Below, piece by piece: positions 1 to 12,110 of a stretch of 64,000 nucleotides of DNA. Positions within the stretch are counted from its first letter, which is position 1, and each line of letters begins with the position of its first letter. Both the position numbers and the translations under genes were made by a program. The notes under the pieces were generated by a model, which ran no database searches, was not told the origin of the DNA, and worked only from the letters and a program-made list of their open reading frames with translations. This DNA comes from Crocodylus rhombifer (lineage: Eukaryota; Chordata; Crocodylia; Crocodylidae), in NCBI GenBank assembly GCA_038503035.1, contig JAVSML010018983.1, positions 62,001-126,000 of the forward strand, given 5' to 3'.

Positions 1-1040
1 AGCTCTGGAGAGCAGACCACTGTACCTTTAAAACATGCAGGAGCAAGTATCTGGCCAGTGGGCATACAGACAAGGCTGGTTGCACTGTTTCCATTATATT
101 TTTGGCTCCAGAGTGCCCACAGGAGTAACTCCTCAATCCAGTGAGCAGCCCCCTGTGCACCTTAGTCAGGCATGGTGCAGTGTTGTTTTCACATGGTCAC
201 GCTACAAATGCAACCCCCAATAAGTCAGAGCTCACAGTGCAGTAAGGATTGAAGAAGCACCCTCTCCTGTCCAAGGAGCAGCAACCACATCAGCACTGAC
301 TGCAGGAACCCCCTGGGTGTAGTCTTGCCTTTTTCTCCTTCTGCAGTGTGGTGCTAACAGCCAAGCCTGTGGGAGGTGCTAGCAGACTCACCTGTCCACC
401 TGGCCTGAGAAGGAGCAACCCCACCTGCCACAACAAAGCAAACCTGGGCTGCTACATCTCAGAGTAGTCTGGTAGTCTTGGGACTTCCTGGGCCAAATTG
501 AGTAGCCAAGCTACTTTCAATAGTGAGAGAAGCTCTATCATGCATCCAGAGCCTACCTCCAGCAAGGTACTGCTTCCTCCCTCCCACTCCTATGCATGGG
601 ATAAGTCCTGCACCAGGAACTCCAAAGGCACATGCATGCTACCTCTTGGCCGCAGTAGAATGGAGCACACAGCACAACACACCCTCTCCGCCACTCACCA
701 TGCTATAAAACCCTGTGATGTAGCTGTTCTTAACATGGTGCTAGGCAATAAATATGCTGGAGACCAAGAGTTTTCAATACATGCCTAGTGCCACTCTAAA
801 CGAGTGACGTCATGCCCTTCCAGGGTGTCGTGTGGAGTAGACATTCCCGATTTCAGTATATTGCTCCTTGGCACACTTGTGAGGTTATGGAGACATGCCC
901 CACAGGAACGCATTTCAGGGCCAGAAGCAAAGTGCAGTCCCACTGTGACCAGCAACGGGCAAGAGGAATCAGTAGCACATTGGAGGGGAGGGAGGTGGAA
1001 AGGAGTAAGTGTTGCATTCACCAACCCATTTGTGTTTCAG
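1..1040 (+). other. CUEDC2: CUEDC2 intron sequence, nothing else recognised
   Basis: This stretch lies upstream of the penultimate CUEDC2 coding exon and ends in a good acceptor (pyrimidines then cag at 1038-1040). The preceding CUEDC2 exon, expected to end with residues like KSFILQK, was not found here, so it probably lies before the window. No repeat family was recognised. Confidence 0.5.
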
Positions 1041-1101
1041 ATACATGATGGTGGACAGTGCAGAGGATAAGAAAACACACCGGCCAGTACCCCCAAAGGA
1101 G
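1041..1101 (+). CDS. CUEDC2: CUEDC2 penultimate coding exon
   Basis: The acceptor is cag at 1038-1040 and the donor is gag|gtgaga at 1102. The exon starts with the last base of a split codon, followed by 20 codons [20 protein letters not shown]. It joins the next exon in frame. Confidence 0.9.
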
Positions 1102-1600
1102 GTGAGAGTCCCAATAGGCACAACTGATCATAAACCTGGGAGCTTCTTTGGCTCCATTGTGGCCCCACTGCAGATCAGCAGCAGGCAGACAACAGTCCAG
1201 GGAGCTAGCCTGTTCACAGCACCTGCGCCAGTGTGGCCAGGAGAGCAGGATCTATCCATCTCAGCCACCCCCAAGTAATACTGGGTACACCTTATCCATT
1301 CTTTACCCAAGACTCAGATCTCCAGGCAGCTAGTCTTGGACTTAAGGAGTGTTGCAGGGGGCAGCATTTCCAGCTCTTGCCAGTCACTCAGTCACCTGGG
1401 CCGCCTCCCACAACTAGGAGAGCCTTTTCACTTAGTGTCAACTTTGTTTCCAGGCTCCCAAGAAGCTAATCCGCTATATAGATAACCAGGTAGTGAGCAC
1501 AAAGGGCGAGCGATACAAGGACATGAAGAAGCCAGAGAGTGAGGAGATGAAGAGAACTTACATCAGCCTCAAACCAGCCAGGAAGTATAAATTCCACTGA
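1041..1600 (+). CDS. CUEDC2: CUEDC2, C-terminal two exons (partial gene)
   Basis: CUE domain-containing protein 2 is a ubiquitin-binding adaptor. In mammals it is linked to turnover of steroid receptors, to damping of IKK/NF-kB signalling through PP1, and to the spindle checkpoint; that is family knowledge, not visible here. What is seen is two exons (1041-1101 and 1454-1600) that join in frame to encode the last 68 residues, from [11 protein letters not shown] to the terminal KPARKYKFH and a TGA at 1598-1600. This tail, including [17 protein letters not shown], matches the highly conserved CUEDC2 C-terminus. The CUE domain is in upstream exons outside the window. The gene converges on FBXL15, as it does in mammals. 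Identification rests on recalled protein similarity and synteny. Confidence 0.92.
1454..1600 (+). CDS. CUEDC2: CUEDC2 last coding exon
   Basis: The acceptor is tttccag ending at 1453. The exon has 48 codons beginning [14 protein letters not shown] and a TGA stop at 1598-1600. Basic and aromatic residues dominate the C-terminus (KPARKYKFH). Confidence 0.93.
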   Translation, partial: APKKLIRYIDNQVVSTKGERYKDMKKPESEEMKRTYISLKPARKYKFH

Positions 1601-1955
1601 TGGATGTTCCCTCCACATTATCGTCCTCTGCCTTGAATGGAGTGATGGACCTGCAGCAGTTAGTGGAGCGCAGATGGTCCCCTCCTGCCCTAACTGGAAC
1701 TAATCCCTGGGAGCCAGGATGCTGCTTTCACCTCCCCCACTTAGCACCTGCTGCCCTGGAGGGGCCTGAGCAACACCATCCCCCACATCAGGGGCCGGGT
1801 TTGCAGAACCTGCTGAGTCCTAGGCACCCCCTGCTCCTTCATGCATGGGGGTTTTAAAACCTAACGTGGGCTTGTGCTGTCATGACAAGCTTTTTAAACC
1901 TGTGTGCACTGATTGTACTGAGTGTCGCTGTTAATAAAGATGATGTGAGCATATG
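1601..1955 (+). other. CUEDC2: CUEDC2 3' UTR
   Basis: Non-coding sequence between the CUEDC2 stop and the poly(A) signal. The end is placed about 15-20 bases after the AATAAA, where T/G-rich sequence follows. The exact cleavage site is inferred. Confidence 0.7.
1933..1938 (+). terminator. CUEDC2: poly(A) signal AATAAA of CUEDC2
   Basis: A canonical AATAAA lies about 330 bases after the CUEDC2 stop and is followed by a G/T-rich stretch (gatgtgagcatatgtgg) of the kind bound by CstF. Confidence 0.75.
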
Positions 1956-3045
1956 TGGAATTTGGTTGGAGCTCATGTGCCTTGTGGAGAGATGCACAGG
2001 TTTTCCCTGGAACAGGGCTGCAGTCACCATTGATTCTGGCCTCAGACCCCACCCCTACCCAAGGACACAGCTGTGTGACAGTTTGCATTTGAATGCAAGG
2101 GTGTATGCTAGAGAATTGACCAGCACCGTATTCCTCTGCAAGCGCAACTGTACCTTACCTGAGGCACCCCAAAGAAACTTGCTCCTATGGTCAGTGCCAG
2201 AGCCACAGAGCAAAGCCATAGGCTAATGATGTGCACCATGACACAGTCTTGCTACATTCATTCTCTATTTCTGAACCAACACCTGGGTAAGCAGGGGTGT
2301 CACAGCCTGAAAACTCACATTTATCACATGGGCAAGATCAAAATTCAGGGTTCTTTCTTGCAAGCAAAAGCTTTTAAGTGGAGCAAGTGCCCTGGGGTAA
2401 GGAACAGGGTCCCTGGCTGACTGGGACTTGCTGCCACCCTACCCTGTGCTGGGCCCCTTGCTGGCCTGAGGGGCAGCTCTCTGGTTTCTGAGTAGCTGGC
2501 TCCTGTGCTCTGGTGGGCCCTGCATTTTCCAGGAGATGCCAGCCATTCCCCTTGGCTCCACTCTGCTCTTCACACAGTACTTCGCAACCAGGCCTTGTGC
2601 ACCACTCAGTCCACAGTCCCTGCACAACATACTGCTGCTCTGTGAACAGCAGGTCCCACCATACCCAAGAGCACCAGGGTCTGGGCTTCAAGATGCTTAG
2701 AAGACTACTTAAATAATCCTTCCTAGTGCCAAGCTGGCCTGGCATGTTGGGGAGTGTCCAGCACCACAGCACTATTGTGAGTGATTCCTGTTCTTCACAC
2801 CACTGCAAAGGGACTCATTCTCCCTGTGGGGGCATCAAAAGAGTCCACTCATCAACACATCAGCAGCTACACGGCACTGAGGGAGAGAGTGCAGGAGGAG
2901 GACGGCAAGTCTTATCAGGACCAGCCCTGCCAGTAGGATGCACCACCCCCTGCTTCCCAACACCTCAGCAGCAGCATGTCATGGCATCCTCCAGGAGGCA
3001 GAGGCCATAGTGGGCCCTTGGCTCTCAGCAGTCGCTGTTCCTGTC
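1956..3045 (-). other. FBXL15: convergent spacer and probable FBXL15 3' UTR
   Basis: Sequence between the CUEDC2 poly(A) region and the FBXL15 stop. No canonical AATAAA was seen on the minus strand. The nearest variant is a GATAAA, read as ttatc on the plus strand near 2322. No repeat was recognised. The FBXL15 3' UTR must lie here but its end is not defined. Confidence 0.4.
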
Positions 3046-3235
3046 TTAAATCTGAAGGTTAATGAAGGGGGCAAATCCAACCACATCCTGCAGGAGAACA
3101 AGAGCCCTCTGCATTGGGGGTTCCACATCCAGCTCCACCCCACGGTTGCGGAGGATGCTCAGGCTGGACTCAGCCACGTTGTGACAGTGCTTCACCTTCA
3201 GTGAGCGCAGCTTGGGGCAGTACTCAGCCAGGACC
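3046..3235 (-). CDS. FBXL15: FBXL15 coding exon 3
   Basis: Acceptor ctggcag precedes 3235. The exon completes the split Arg codon, continues [20 protein letters not shown], and ends at TAA (3046-3048). Confidence 0.95.
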
Positions 3236-4684
3236 CTGCCAGGAAAGAGAGCACAAGCTGCAGACTGTTGCTCCTGGCCCGGGGACTCGTTTCCTTCTCA
3301 ACTTCCAGCAAGCCAAGGGGCACATCCCTGGGATCTTGCCTGGCATATACCACATGCAGGTAGGCTGGAAGGACTTGGTCCAATCCACTCCATCAGAGCC
3401 CCATGGCAGCTGTAGCCCACAGCCACAGGATTACATAACCCAGCCACCTAGCAGGACTTGCTAATGTTTTTCCCCTCACCAGTACTAAGCTTCCTGTGCA
3501 GCCAGTATGGGAGAGAGCCAGCCTCCCTCACTTCCCCCTTCTGTCCTGGTCCCACCCTCCACAACTGCTAAGGGGACATGCTCAATACCTGATGGCGTCA
3601 TTCTTGACCCGCAGGCACCCTGTGAGGTCCAGGTGCTCCAGCTCAGGGCAGCACTTGGCAATCTCCTCTACTGCTACATCTCCCATGTTGGCATTGACAG
3701 CCAGTGAAAGGCGCTTGAGCCCACTACACTTCTGCGCCAGGTAGCAGACAGCTTCGTCCTTCAGCTGGCGGCAGGCCGTGAGGTCCACCGCCTCAAGCGC
3801 TTTGCAGTGGTCAGCCAGGCTGCGCAGGGAGAGGCTGTCCACCCACTCACAGTGCGCCAGGGAGAGCTGCCGCAAGTGTGGGCAGCTCAGGGAGATGGCC
3901 ACCAGGGCGTGGCGGCTCAGCTGGGCGCAGCCATTCAGCTGGACCTGCTGCAGGTGGTGGTTCTGGCCTATCACAGGGAGCAGCTCCTTGTCCGTCAGCC
4001 AGTCGGCACAGGCCTGGAGGGCCAGGTGCTGCAGCACTTCGTTGTCCTTCAGGAGCTCCACGAAGGCAGGCTTGGGAAGGTGCGGCCCGAGCTGCAGCAG
4101 AAGGCAGAGAATGAGGCCTCCCGTGTTGCCCTGCCACCCACCACGTCCATCCCCGTGACACAGGAGGCCTGGCAAGCCATGTCTCAGCAGGGGGGCTCGC
4201 CCCCTTGGTCCCAGGCACGGGGCTGGCACCGCATCCCAGAGCAGACCAGTAACCCCCTCCGTCAGCATCTGGTGCCTCGCTCTGCGGGCTCACCGAGCCT
4301 CTCTCGGCCGCGGGCGGCGCGTGCCCGCTCCTCCAGACCTCCCGCACACTTCCCAGCTTGGCTCCTTCCCGCTCTGGGAAGTACCGCCGGCCCGCTGCGG
4401 GCAGGGGCCTTCCCCCGGGCTCGCAGCCCCGCGCCGGCCCGTACCTGGCTGGCGTCGAAGCGGCGCAGGTTGGCCAGGTGCAGCTGCACGGCGGCGCGGA
4501 AGGCCTTGCTGACCCGCTGCAGGCGCAGGAGCTGGCGCAGCGGCAGCCGCCGCAGGATGTGCGGCACCAGCACGTCCTCCCACGGCAGGTCCAGCAGCCG
4601 CGGCCTGCGGGCAGCGCCGCTCAGCGCGGCGCGGCGCGGGCCCGGGCCCGATCCCCCGCCCCGAGCCTCAGCCGGCCGCTCCAT
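3046..4684 (-). CDS. FBXL15: FBXL15, F-box/LRR protein 15, complete (3 exons)
   Basis: Substrate-recognition subunit of an SCF (SKP1-CUL1-F-box) ubiquitin ligase. In mammals it targets SMURF1 and so supports BMP signalling. Three exons (4684-4445, 4091-3589, 3235-3046) join with matching phases into 933 coding bases, 310 residues, close to the roughly 300 of mammalian FBXL15. The F-box lies at about residues 30-70 ([20 protein letters not shown]). The rest is leucine-rich repeats with the LxxLxLxxC pattern ([27 protein letters not shown]). The tail ends [12 protein letters not shown]. The ATG at 4684 gives the family-typical start MERP with G at +4. No broken reading frame was seen. The gene lies in a CpG-rich promoter and is head-to-head with PSD, but about 51.6 kb from the PSD coding start. 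Confidence 0.96.
3589..4091 (-). CDS. FBXL15: FBXL15 coding exon 2
   Basis: Starts after acceptor ctgctgcag with [14 protein letters not shown] and ends within an Arg codon (atc ag|gtattg). It encodes most of the leucine-rich repeats, including [20 protein letters not shown]. Confidence 0.95.
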
Positions 4685-5270
4685 GGGCTGCTTCGCTCGC
4701 GGCGCCGGCTCGCTCGCCCCGCCCCGCCCCGCGCCGAGCCGGGCGCCTGCTGATTGGCCGGCGGCGGAGCGGGGCGGAAGTGGGAGCGCCCTGCGCGCTG
4801 GGCTTCAGCGCGTGCAGCGCCCGGCACGCCCCGCCGACCCGGGTCCAACGGTCCGGCAGCCCCGGCCCCGCACCCACCCCACCGCAGCCTGCTGCAGGAC
4901 GTGCGGGGGGGGGCATGAGAGCCAGGCCGGCGGCAAAGCGCCGGGCCGCAGCGCCTGGGGAAGGGGAAGGGGAAGGAGCTTCTCCCTCTGTCCCTGGTGC
5001 GACCCTGCCCCTGGCAGCGCCAGCCTCGCGCCCGAGGGACGAAGCGCTGCTTGCCGGGGCGGGGTCCTGGGCCGCCGGCGACCTGCAGAGAACCAGGGTC
5101 TGTCCTTGGCTTGCGTTGGGTTCATCGGCAGCGTTCGTCCAGGCTAAGGGTGCGCGGGGCTCCCGGAGGGGGCTGTAGGGCCCACTGGCTTTCACCCGGT
5201 GGCTTTGTTATCCGTCCCCTGCCCGGGCTGAGACCCAGCGCACAGGCCTTGGCCCGGGACTTCCAGGACT
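4280..5270. promoter_or_regulatory. FBXL15: CpG island and FBXL15 promoter
   Basis: A dense run of CpG covers FBXL15 exon 1 and about 590 bases upstream. Directly upstream of the ATG are GC boxes (ccccgccccgccccg at 4717-4731), an inverted CCAAT box (attgg at 4753-4757) and an ETS-like site (gcggaagtg at 4775-4783). No TATA box was seen. In mammals this promoter is shared head-to-head with PSD, so a plus-strand transcript starting here is possible but not shown. Confidence 0.8.
4445..4684 (-). CDS. FBXL15: FBXL15 coding exon 1
   Basis: 80 codons from [10 protein letters not shown] to RRFDASQ, ending at donor cag|gtacgg (minus strand). It contains the F-box. The first 28 residues are Gly/Ala/Arg-rich, reflecting the CpG island. 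Confidence 0.95.
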
Positions 5271-5725
5271 AAGGGGTTGGGTGGGCCTCAACCAGCTGGT
5301 CCGGAGGACAGCCAAGCGGTGTCAGCAGTGAGGCAGGAACGTGGGGCCATGCTACCTCGAGGGAAACGTCCTGGATTAATTGATGCTGGTTTCTCAGGGC
5401 TTTGTTATACCTTAATTTTAGGTGGCTCGGGAAGCTTTTAGCCCCTGCACTGTCCACCATTTGGATGTATAAACTAGCTTTAAGCACCCTTTAGAGCCTC
5501 TGCAGGGGCTGGTTCTGGGCCCCAAGGTGAAACCCAGCATCACACTCTCACACCAGGCAGGTAAAGGACTGCGCCGCGCACCGGGAGACAGGAGTGGCTT
5601 CCCCAGCAAACAGCACAGGGCTCTGCACAGCATGTCTTGAGTGTGGCAGAGCATGAGTGTGCGAGTGCCTGGGCTGTAAGGGGGGGTTGTGGCCTATGAG
5701 GGTGTAGCTGTTGTACTTGTGGGCG
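5271..5725. other. unassigned spacer
   Basis: Non-CpG-island sequence between the FBXL15 promoter and the first CR1/L3 piece. No gene or repeat was recognised. Confidence 0.4.
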
Positions 5726-6170
5726 GAGAGTCACAAAGAACTAGAGCTGAAAGGACCTTGAGAGGTCACATCTAGTCCAACCCCCTGCCTGAGGCACAAT
5801 CATCCCTATCAAAACCATCCTATTGAGAGACCAATCTATTGACTAACCTCTTAGCAAAACTACAGTCACCTCTGATACAACACAAGACATAACACCCTAA
5901 CCTGTCACAGTAGAGCAGGGGGACCACAGAAGCCAATGTCCTGCTGCTCTAAAGGTTGTTAATATAGGCTCAAGAGAGCCCAGGAAGGTCATATCCCCTC
6001 CCCAGAGAAAGGCAGAAAACCTCACAGTCCATGCCAACCTGACCACCACAGGGTAAAATGCCTTCCTAATGACAAATACAACAGTTGGTCTGACCCTGAA
6101 CAGAGAGGCAAGGTGCCCTAGCCAGGAACCTCCAGGTTTTAGTCCCAGCAGGAACATTGGCACACCCCAG
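5726..6170 (-). mobile_element. CR1/L3-type LINE 3' fragment
   Basis: Starts with the diagnostic CR1 3' end read in reverse (agagctgaaaggacc, then ctagtccaacccc). It continues into an L3-like 3' UTR with aaggcagaaaacctc and ccttcctaatgac. Degraded and without coding capacity. The inner boundary is approximate. Confidence 0.75.
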
Positions 6171-8554
6171 TCAAAGTCTCTAGCCTTGTCTGCAGCCAAC
6201 ACCAAATGCCTCTGAGGAAGGCATTAAACAAAAACCCTGACAAATGTACCTGCAGAGCAGGGGGCCTGGTGGAGAAAGCCCCCCCCCCCAGCCCCATGTG
6301 CCAGCAGCAAAGCGCAGAAGCATAGGAAATAAGCATGGGGTCTGTGTGTACATGCAGGCTGCAAGGGTATGGCTGTGCCTGTGCAGGTCTGAATGGACGG
6401 GCTCTCCCACAGCAGTGCCTGAGTGGCTCTGGGAGGAGCAGAGAAGTGAGTGCAGAGTGAGGACAGAGCCAATGTGGTAGGTGGCTGTTTTGCCAGGGAG
6501 CAGTGAGTAAATCGGATTCTCTGTCTGAGCAAGCAGGGATTACAGCTAATAGCTGCAAATAGGATCACGGAGCTGCCAGCTCTGATGCCCACACAGTGAT
6601 AGGGTACGTCAGTGAAACCCAGCTCTCTCCCAGGGTCATCCTCCAGGTAGAGGCCTCACTTCCTCCATCTTGCTGCAGTGACTAAGGCAGACACTGTGCT
6701 GCCAGTCACTCCAGCAAGGCTGACTGACTGGAGGGGCAGGGTGAGCTGGGTAGCCCTGGCTGATCCCCCATAGGGGGCAATCAGGACATCATTCCAGCCC
6801 AGATAAACTGGCCTTTAACCCAGAGCCAAATCCAGCCCTCAGAAAGGGTGTCAATCTTGGGCAAGCCCCCTCAGATTAAGTCAGCCCTGAGGAAAAACCC
6901 TGTGCAGTCCAGCAGGGAAAGCTCTGCCATAGATTGGGGGGAGTATAATGAACGTTGAGGGAACAGTCCCCAGAGTGCCTGGCCCTATGGCTTTATGGAG
7001 TCTCCCACAAGAAGCAACTCATGGAACAGTTCATCCCCCCCATGCACACACTTCCCTAGGCTGATGCCTGACCCTCAGCATGAGAGAATGGCCTGGCCAT
7101 GCAGGTGGCCTTATCCCAGGGGACAGTTTCCTTGAGGAAGGGCCTGTGTCCCTTACAAAGGGAAAGAGAAGAGTCTTACCTGTGCCTCATCTGTCTGTTG
7201 TCTGGAGCAAAGAGAGTTGCCGTGGTGTCTGGGGGCAGTGGAGGGCTATTGCAGATGCCACTTGTTTTTGGATTATTAATGCCTTTTCGCTTGAGCGCCT
7301 GAATTTATGTCCCTGAGGAGTAGGCCCTGTGGTGGCTGAAGCTGAGAGGTGTTTACACCTGTGATTCGCAGAGAAGCCAGTGGAAGTGAAGAGAAAGAAG
7401 CCAGAGGGAATGAAACTATCACCTTTCATTAAGCCAGGCCAAGAAGCAGGAATGCGGTGCTGTAATTGCCTGACATCCCAAATAGCTCAGCATCCAACAG
7501 TTGCCGGATTCTCAGCATCCAACAGCTAAGCACATGGCTGGATTTCCAAAGTCCTCCTCACGCAGCAGCTTACATTGTCCCCAACTGAAATGTCTGCATG
7601 GCAGCACTTGAAATGTTGCTTATTGCCAGTAGGTGCTCAAATGGAAGCTGACATCTTTGGAAAAGCTGATGCTATAACTCCCAGAGGCAAGCAGCACTGG
7701 CTGCTAGGAAGCCAACATGGGATCTCCACAGCCTCCCGAGAAGCTGGCAGACCTAGAACATTGTTATGACATATTCACTTTTTTTGCGACTGCTGGCTAA
7801 GGTACTGTTGGCATGACATTCTGCCTGAACACGTGTGACTGTAATATCTCAGATCCCTGTGACCAGGGAGTTAAGAACAAAAGGTCTCTCTTACTCTGTT
7901 TGTTCATGTTATGCCCTTGCCCACATGTTGGCTATAATTACATTTTTGGAAGCTGTCTACCATTTTGGATAATGGCTTGAGACAGTTCAGGTCTGTTTTT
8001 TCCAAATGGCTGCATATCCCTGGTTTCCACTGATGTCTGTTGGCATGATGGCTACTCTGCCTCTCTTAAAATCAGGTCAAAGGTACCTCAGGTTGGTCAC
8101 ACAGGATCAGAGATCTTTATTAGAAAATGTGTCTTTGTTCATTTCGTCTTGTTCCATAGATTTTTCAAGCCAGATGGGACCATTTGGAGCCTGGGCATAC
8201 AACATGTACACCACCGTAATTCACATTGGTTTCATACACTCGCATAAATGATACTGTGATTCAGAGTGGATAAATGAGCAGCAACCCAGGGGTAGCAGCA
8301 CACAGGGCTGCTATGACTGTGCCTCACCACTGGGTGGTGAGGAAATGTGTGTGCCTTAAGCAACCAGCTACTCCCCCACCCTCCCCAGTAAGCTATAAAC
8401 TCCTGACCCCCCCTGTTGATTCAATTACCCAAATTTAGTTTTACCCTTGATTGTTTTAGGGGCATGAACGTATCTAGGATTGTAAAAGGGAGGATGCAGA
8501 TGGTGCAGCACATCATCACGTATCACATTTTTCTCCATTAAAGAGAAACTAACT
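6171..8554. other. unassigned spacer
   Basis: No gene or clear repeat was recognised. Only a short direct repeat is visible (ctcagcatccaacag near 7486 and 7511). Long minus-strand frames at 6139-6592 lack any recognisable domain. Confidence 0.4.
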
Positions 8555-9340
8555 CAGGGGTAGGCAATGATTTGGGCTGAAGGTCCACTTAGGGAGTTTT
8601 GGTGAGTTGTTGTGGACCAGGTCAGCAGCTCCCCCACTCTCCCCTGCTCACAACAGCTCACCCAAACTCCCTAAATGATAAATTATCAGAGTAGCCGGGC
8701 AGGCATTGAGACCCACCAGGAGCCCCATGGGCAGGGCATGCTCAGCCATGAATGAGATGGGGCTGCAAGCAGGTGCAGCCGTTTTTGGACTGGGGCAAGA
8801 GCTGGGATCATGGGGTGGTGACAGCACAGGGCCAGGGCCCAGGGCAGAGGCACAGTCCACCCTCAGCATGGTCCTGCTCTGTCACTGCTCCATGACCCTG
8901 GCCCCAGTCCCAGACGCCACTCCCCACCCATCTGCAGCTGCATCCCACCTGCCCAGCCAACCATGCCCTGCCTGCGAGGGTCTTGGTTGGTCTCCATGGA
9001 GACCCAACCCACCTACTCCATCTGGCACCCCTGGCAGTGGGTGCGGGGTGGATAGACCAGGGTGCCCACACAGTGGGGCTTGGTCCAGCATAGTTTCATA
9101 GTTTCTAGGGTCGGAAGGGACCCGAGTAGATCATCTAATCTGACCCCCTGCCATGGCAGGAAAGAGTAGTGGGGTCAAATGACTCCAGCAAGGTGTTCAT
9201 CTAGCCTCCTCTTACAGACCCCCAGGGTAGGAGCCTGCACCACTTCTCTTGGAAGTTGGTTCCAGACCCTAGCCGCCCTGATCGTGAAGTAGCGCCTCCT
9301 GATATCTAGCCTAAATCTACCCTCTGCCAGCTTGTGACCG

Positions 9341-9976
9341 TTATTCCTGGTCACTCCTGGTAGTACTTGGGGAACAGGGACTTCTCCAATGCCTGCTGGT
9401 CCCCCTGACTAGTTTGTAACAGGCCACTAGATCCCCCCTCAGCCTTCTCTTGTGGAGGCTGAACAGGTTCAGGTCCTGTAGCCTCTCCTCATAGGGCCTG
9501 CCCTGCTGCCCCATGATCACGCGAGTGGCCCTCCTCTGGACCCTCTCCATGTTGTCCACATCCCTCTTGAAGTGCGGCACCCAGAACTGGATGCAGTACT
9601 CCAGCTGCGGCCTGACCAGTGCCGCATAGAGGGGGAGGATCACCTCCTTGGACCTGCTTGAGATGCATCTGTTGATGCATGACAAGGTGCGGTTGGCCTT
9701 CCTGACTGCATCCCCACACTGCCGGCCCATGTTCATCTCGGCATCAATGACGACTCCAAGATCCTTTTCTGCCTCTGCACTGACGAGAAGGGAGTTCCCC
9801 AACCTGTAGGTATGGTGCTGGTTCTTCCTCCCCAGTTGCATCACTTTGCACTTGTCAGTGTTGAAACTCATCCTGTTCTCATCCGCCCACCCCTGTAACC
9901 TGTCTAGGTCTGATTGCAGCCTACTCCTCCCGTCTAGCTTGCCCACATCCCCCCCACATCTTAGTGTCATCAGCAA
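9341..9976 (-). pseudogene. CR1 ORF2 C-terminal segment
   Basis: A 211-codon frame covering the region after FADDT: WADENRMSFNTDKCKVM, AEKDLGVVIDAEM, RPQLEYCIQFWVP. It ends in the 3' UTR-proximal domain. Confidence 0.88.
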
Positions 9977-10523
9977 ATTTGAACAGGGTGCTTTTTACCC
10001 CCTCATCCAAGTCACTGGTGAAGACGTTGAACAGTGTGGGCCCAAGGACCGAGCCCTGTGGGACCCCACTGCCCACATCCCTCCTGGTCAAAAATGACCC
10101 ATCCACCACCACTCTCTGGGTGCGACCCTCCAGCCAGTTGGCGACACATCTGACTGTGTGGGTGTCAACACCACAGTCCCCCAGTTTCTTAATGAGAACG
10201 GGGTGAGAGACAGTGTCGAAGGCCTTCCGAAAGTCCAGGAAGACTATGTCCGCTGCTACCCCTGCATCTAAGGATTTGGTTACCTGATCATAGAAGGCCA
10301 CCAGGTTGGTCTGACAGGACCTGCCTCTAATGAACTGGTGTTGGTTGACCCTAAGCATAATCTCCCCCACTGGCCCCTCATGGATATGCACCAGAATAAT
10401 TCTCTCAAAAAGCTTGCCCAGGATCGAGGTAAGACTAACTGGCCTATAGTTTCCCGGGTCTTCCTTCCTCTCCTTTTTGAAGACGGGAACCACATCGGCC
10501 CTCTTCCAGTCCTCTGGCACCAC
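9921..10523 (-). pseudogene. CR1 ORF2 reverse transcriptase core
   Basis: A frame of 200 codons with [40 protein letters not shown] and the catalytic FADDT box. The order is that of a non-LTR reverse transcriptase. Confidence 0.9.
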
Positions 10524-11629
10524 TCCAAAGCACCATGAGTGCTCGTAAAGCCGTGCTGGGGTCCCACAATGACCTCAGCCAATTCCCTCAGTACTCTAGG
10601 CTGGAGATCGTCCAGACCGGCTGACTTGAATACATCCAGTCCCTCCAGAAGTTCCCTGACTAGTTCCTCACTGACCCTCAGCCTAGGTGCACCTCCCCTG
10701 GGGCCCGAGGGGGGCCCAGCGGGGGGGTGACTGTTCCAGTCCCTACTTAGGAAAATGGAGACAAAGAAATCGTTAAATAGGTTAGCTTTGTCATCTGGTG
10801 TGACAACCAAATTTCCCAGGATGTCTTGCAGGGGCCCCACGTTACCCGGAACCTTCTTTTTGCCCCCTATGTATTTAAAAAAGGACTTCTTGTCCTTGAT
10901 CCAGGAAGCTTGTCCCAATCCCATCTCCGCCTTGGCCTTCCTGACTGCCCCCCTGCATCGCCGAGCGACCGCAGTATAGTCCTCCCTGGTGATGGCCCCT
11001 CCCTGCCATTGGGTGTACGCCTCCCTTTTTGCTAGGAGACATTCCCAGATGCTTTTGGTGAGCCATGGGGGCTTATGTGCCCTCCTGCTCCCTTTGATCT
11101 GTGTTGGGATTACCTCCCTTTGGACTTGCAGGATCATCTCCTTAAGGAGCGACCACTCTCCCTGGACACCTGGCTCCCCTCCCCTCTGGGACCTCAGTGC
11201 TTCCCCGGCTATCCTCCTTAGCTCGTTGAAGTTTGCCCTCCTGAAATCTAGGGCTGCTGTCTTGCTACAGGCCTTTGCCACCTTGCACTGGATGGTGAAT
11301 TCCAGCAGGCGATGATTGCTGTCGCCCAGGTGGTGAAGCACCCACAGTCCCCTTGCCAGGTTGTCTCCCATGGCCAGCACTAGGTCCAACAAGGCATCTC
11401 CCCTGATGGGGCTGTGCACCTCCTGGGTTAGATGGAGGTCCTGCACTCTGGCTAGGAACCTACGTGAGCGGTCAGACCTGGCTGACTGCTCTTCCCTGCG
11501 GATGTCCGGGAAGTTCAGGTCCCTCATGACTACCACGTCCTTAGACTTCACTACCTCCGTGAGCTGACCTAAGAATTCCTGGTCAAGCTCTTCCCCCTGG
11601 TTGGGAGGTCTGTAGTAGACCCCCACCAT
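10280..11629 (-). pseudogene. CR1 ORF2 endonuclease C-terminus to RT N-terminus
   Basis: A 449-codon frame with endonuclease residues DLNFPDI, then GDALLDLVLA. It continues through the linker (FFKYIGGKKKVPGNVGPL) to the fingers region of the reverse transcriptase (KSAGLDDLQPRVLREL). It is shifted out of frame in its last part. Confidence 0.88.
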
Positions 11630-11664
11630 TAAGTCTCTTTCCCCTCAACTGCCTTGTACTCTAC

Positions 11665-12066
11665 TCAAAGCACTTCAGAGTGCCCCTCCTCTGAGTCTTT
11701 GTTAATTGACGAGGATGTGTATTCCTCCTTAATATAGAGTGCCACGCCCCCACCTCTCCTTCCTATCCTGTCCCTCCTGTACAGCCTATAGCCCTTGACA
11801 TTCACCACCCAGTCATGCGTTGGGTCCCACGATGTTTCAGTGATCCCCACTATGTCCGGGTTGGTATCAGCTAGCAGGAGGGTGAGTTCCTCCTGCTTGT
11901 TTCCCATACTACGAGCGTTTGTGTAGAGGCATTTGAGGCCTCCTGTGGATGTGTGCACTGGCCCCCTACTTTCAGCATTGCCCTGGCCCCTGTCACTTAC
12001 CTGTGTATATGTTCCGCTCATGGATCTAGGCTGGGCTGTACTTGTGGGTGTTGCTTGGTCTGGCAA
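11665..12066 (-). pseudogene. CR1 ORF2 N-terminal endonuclease segment
   Basis: A frame of 133 codons. From about residue 44 it shows the apurinic-like endonuclease start LKCLYTNARSMGNKQEEL and the catalytic-region motif GITETSWD. It is separated by a frameshift and a stop from the continuing frame at 11629. Confidence 0.88.
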
Positions 12067-12110
12067 TCCGATGTTTCCTCCACCCTCATCTTCCCCTTCC
12101 CCCAGTGAGC

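Noticed and set aside
3807..5147. 446-codon plus-strand frame across FBXL15
   Set aside because: It is antisense to FBXL15 exons 1 and 2 and runs through the CpG island. Lack of stops is explained by GC content; no domain is visible.
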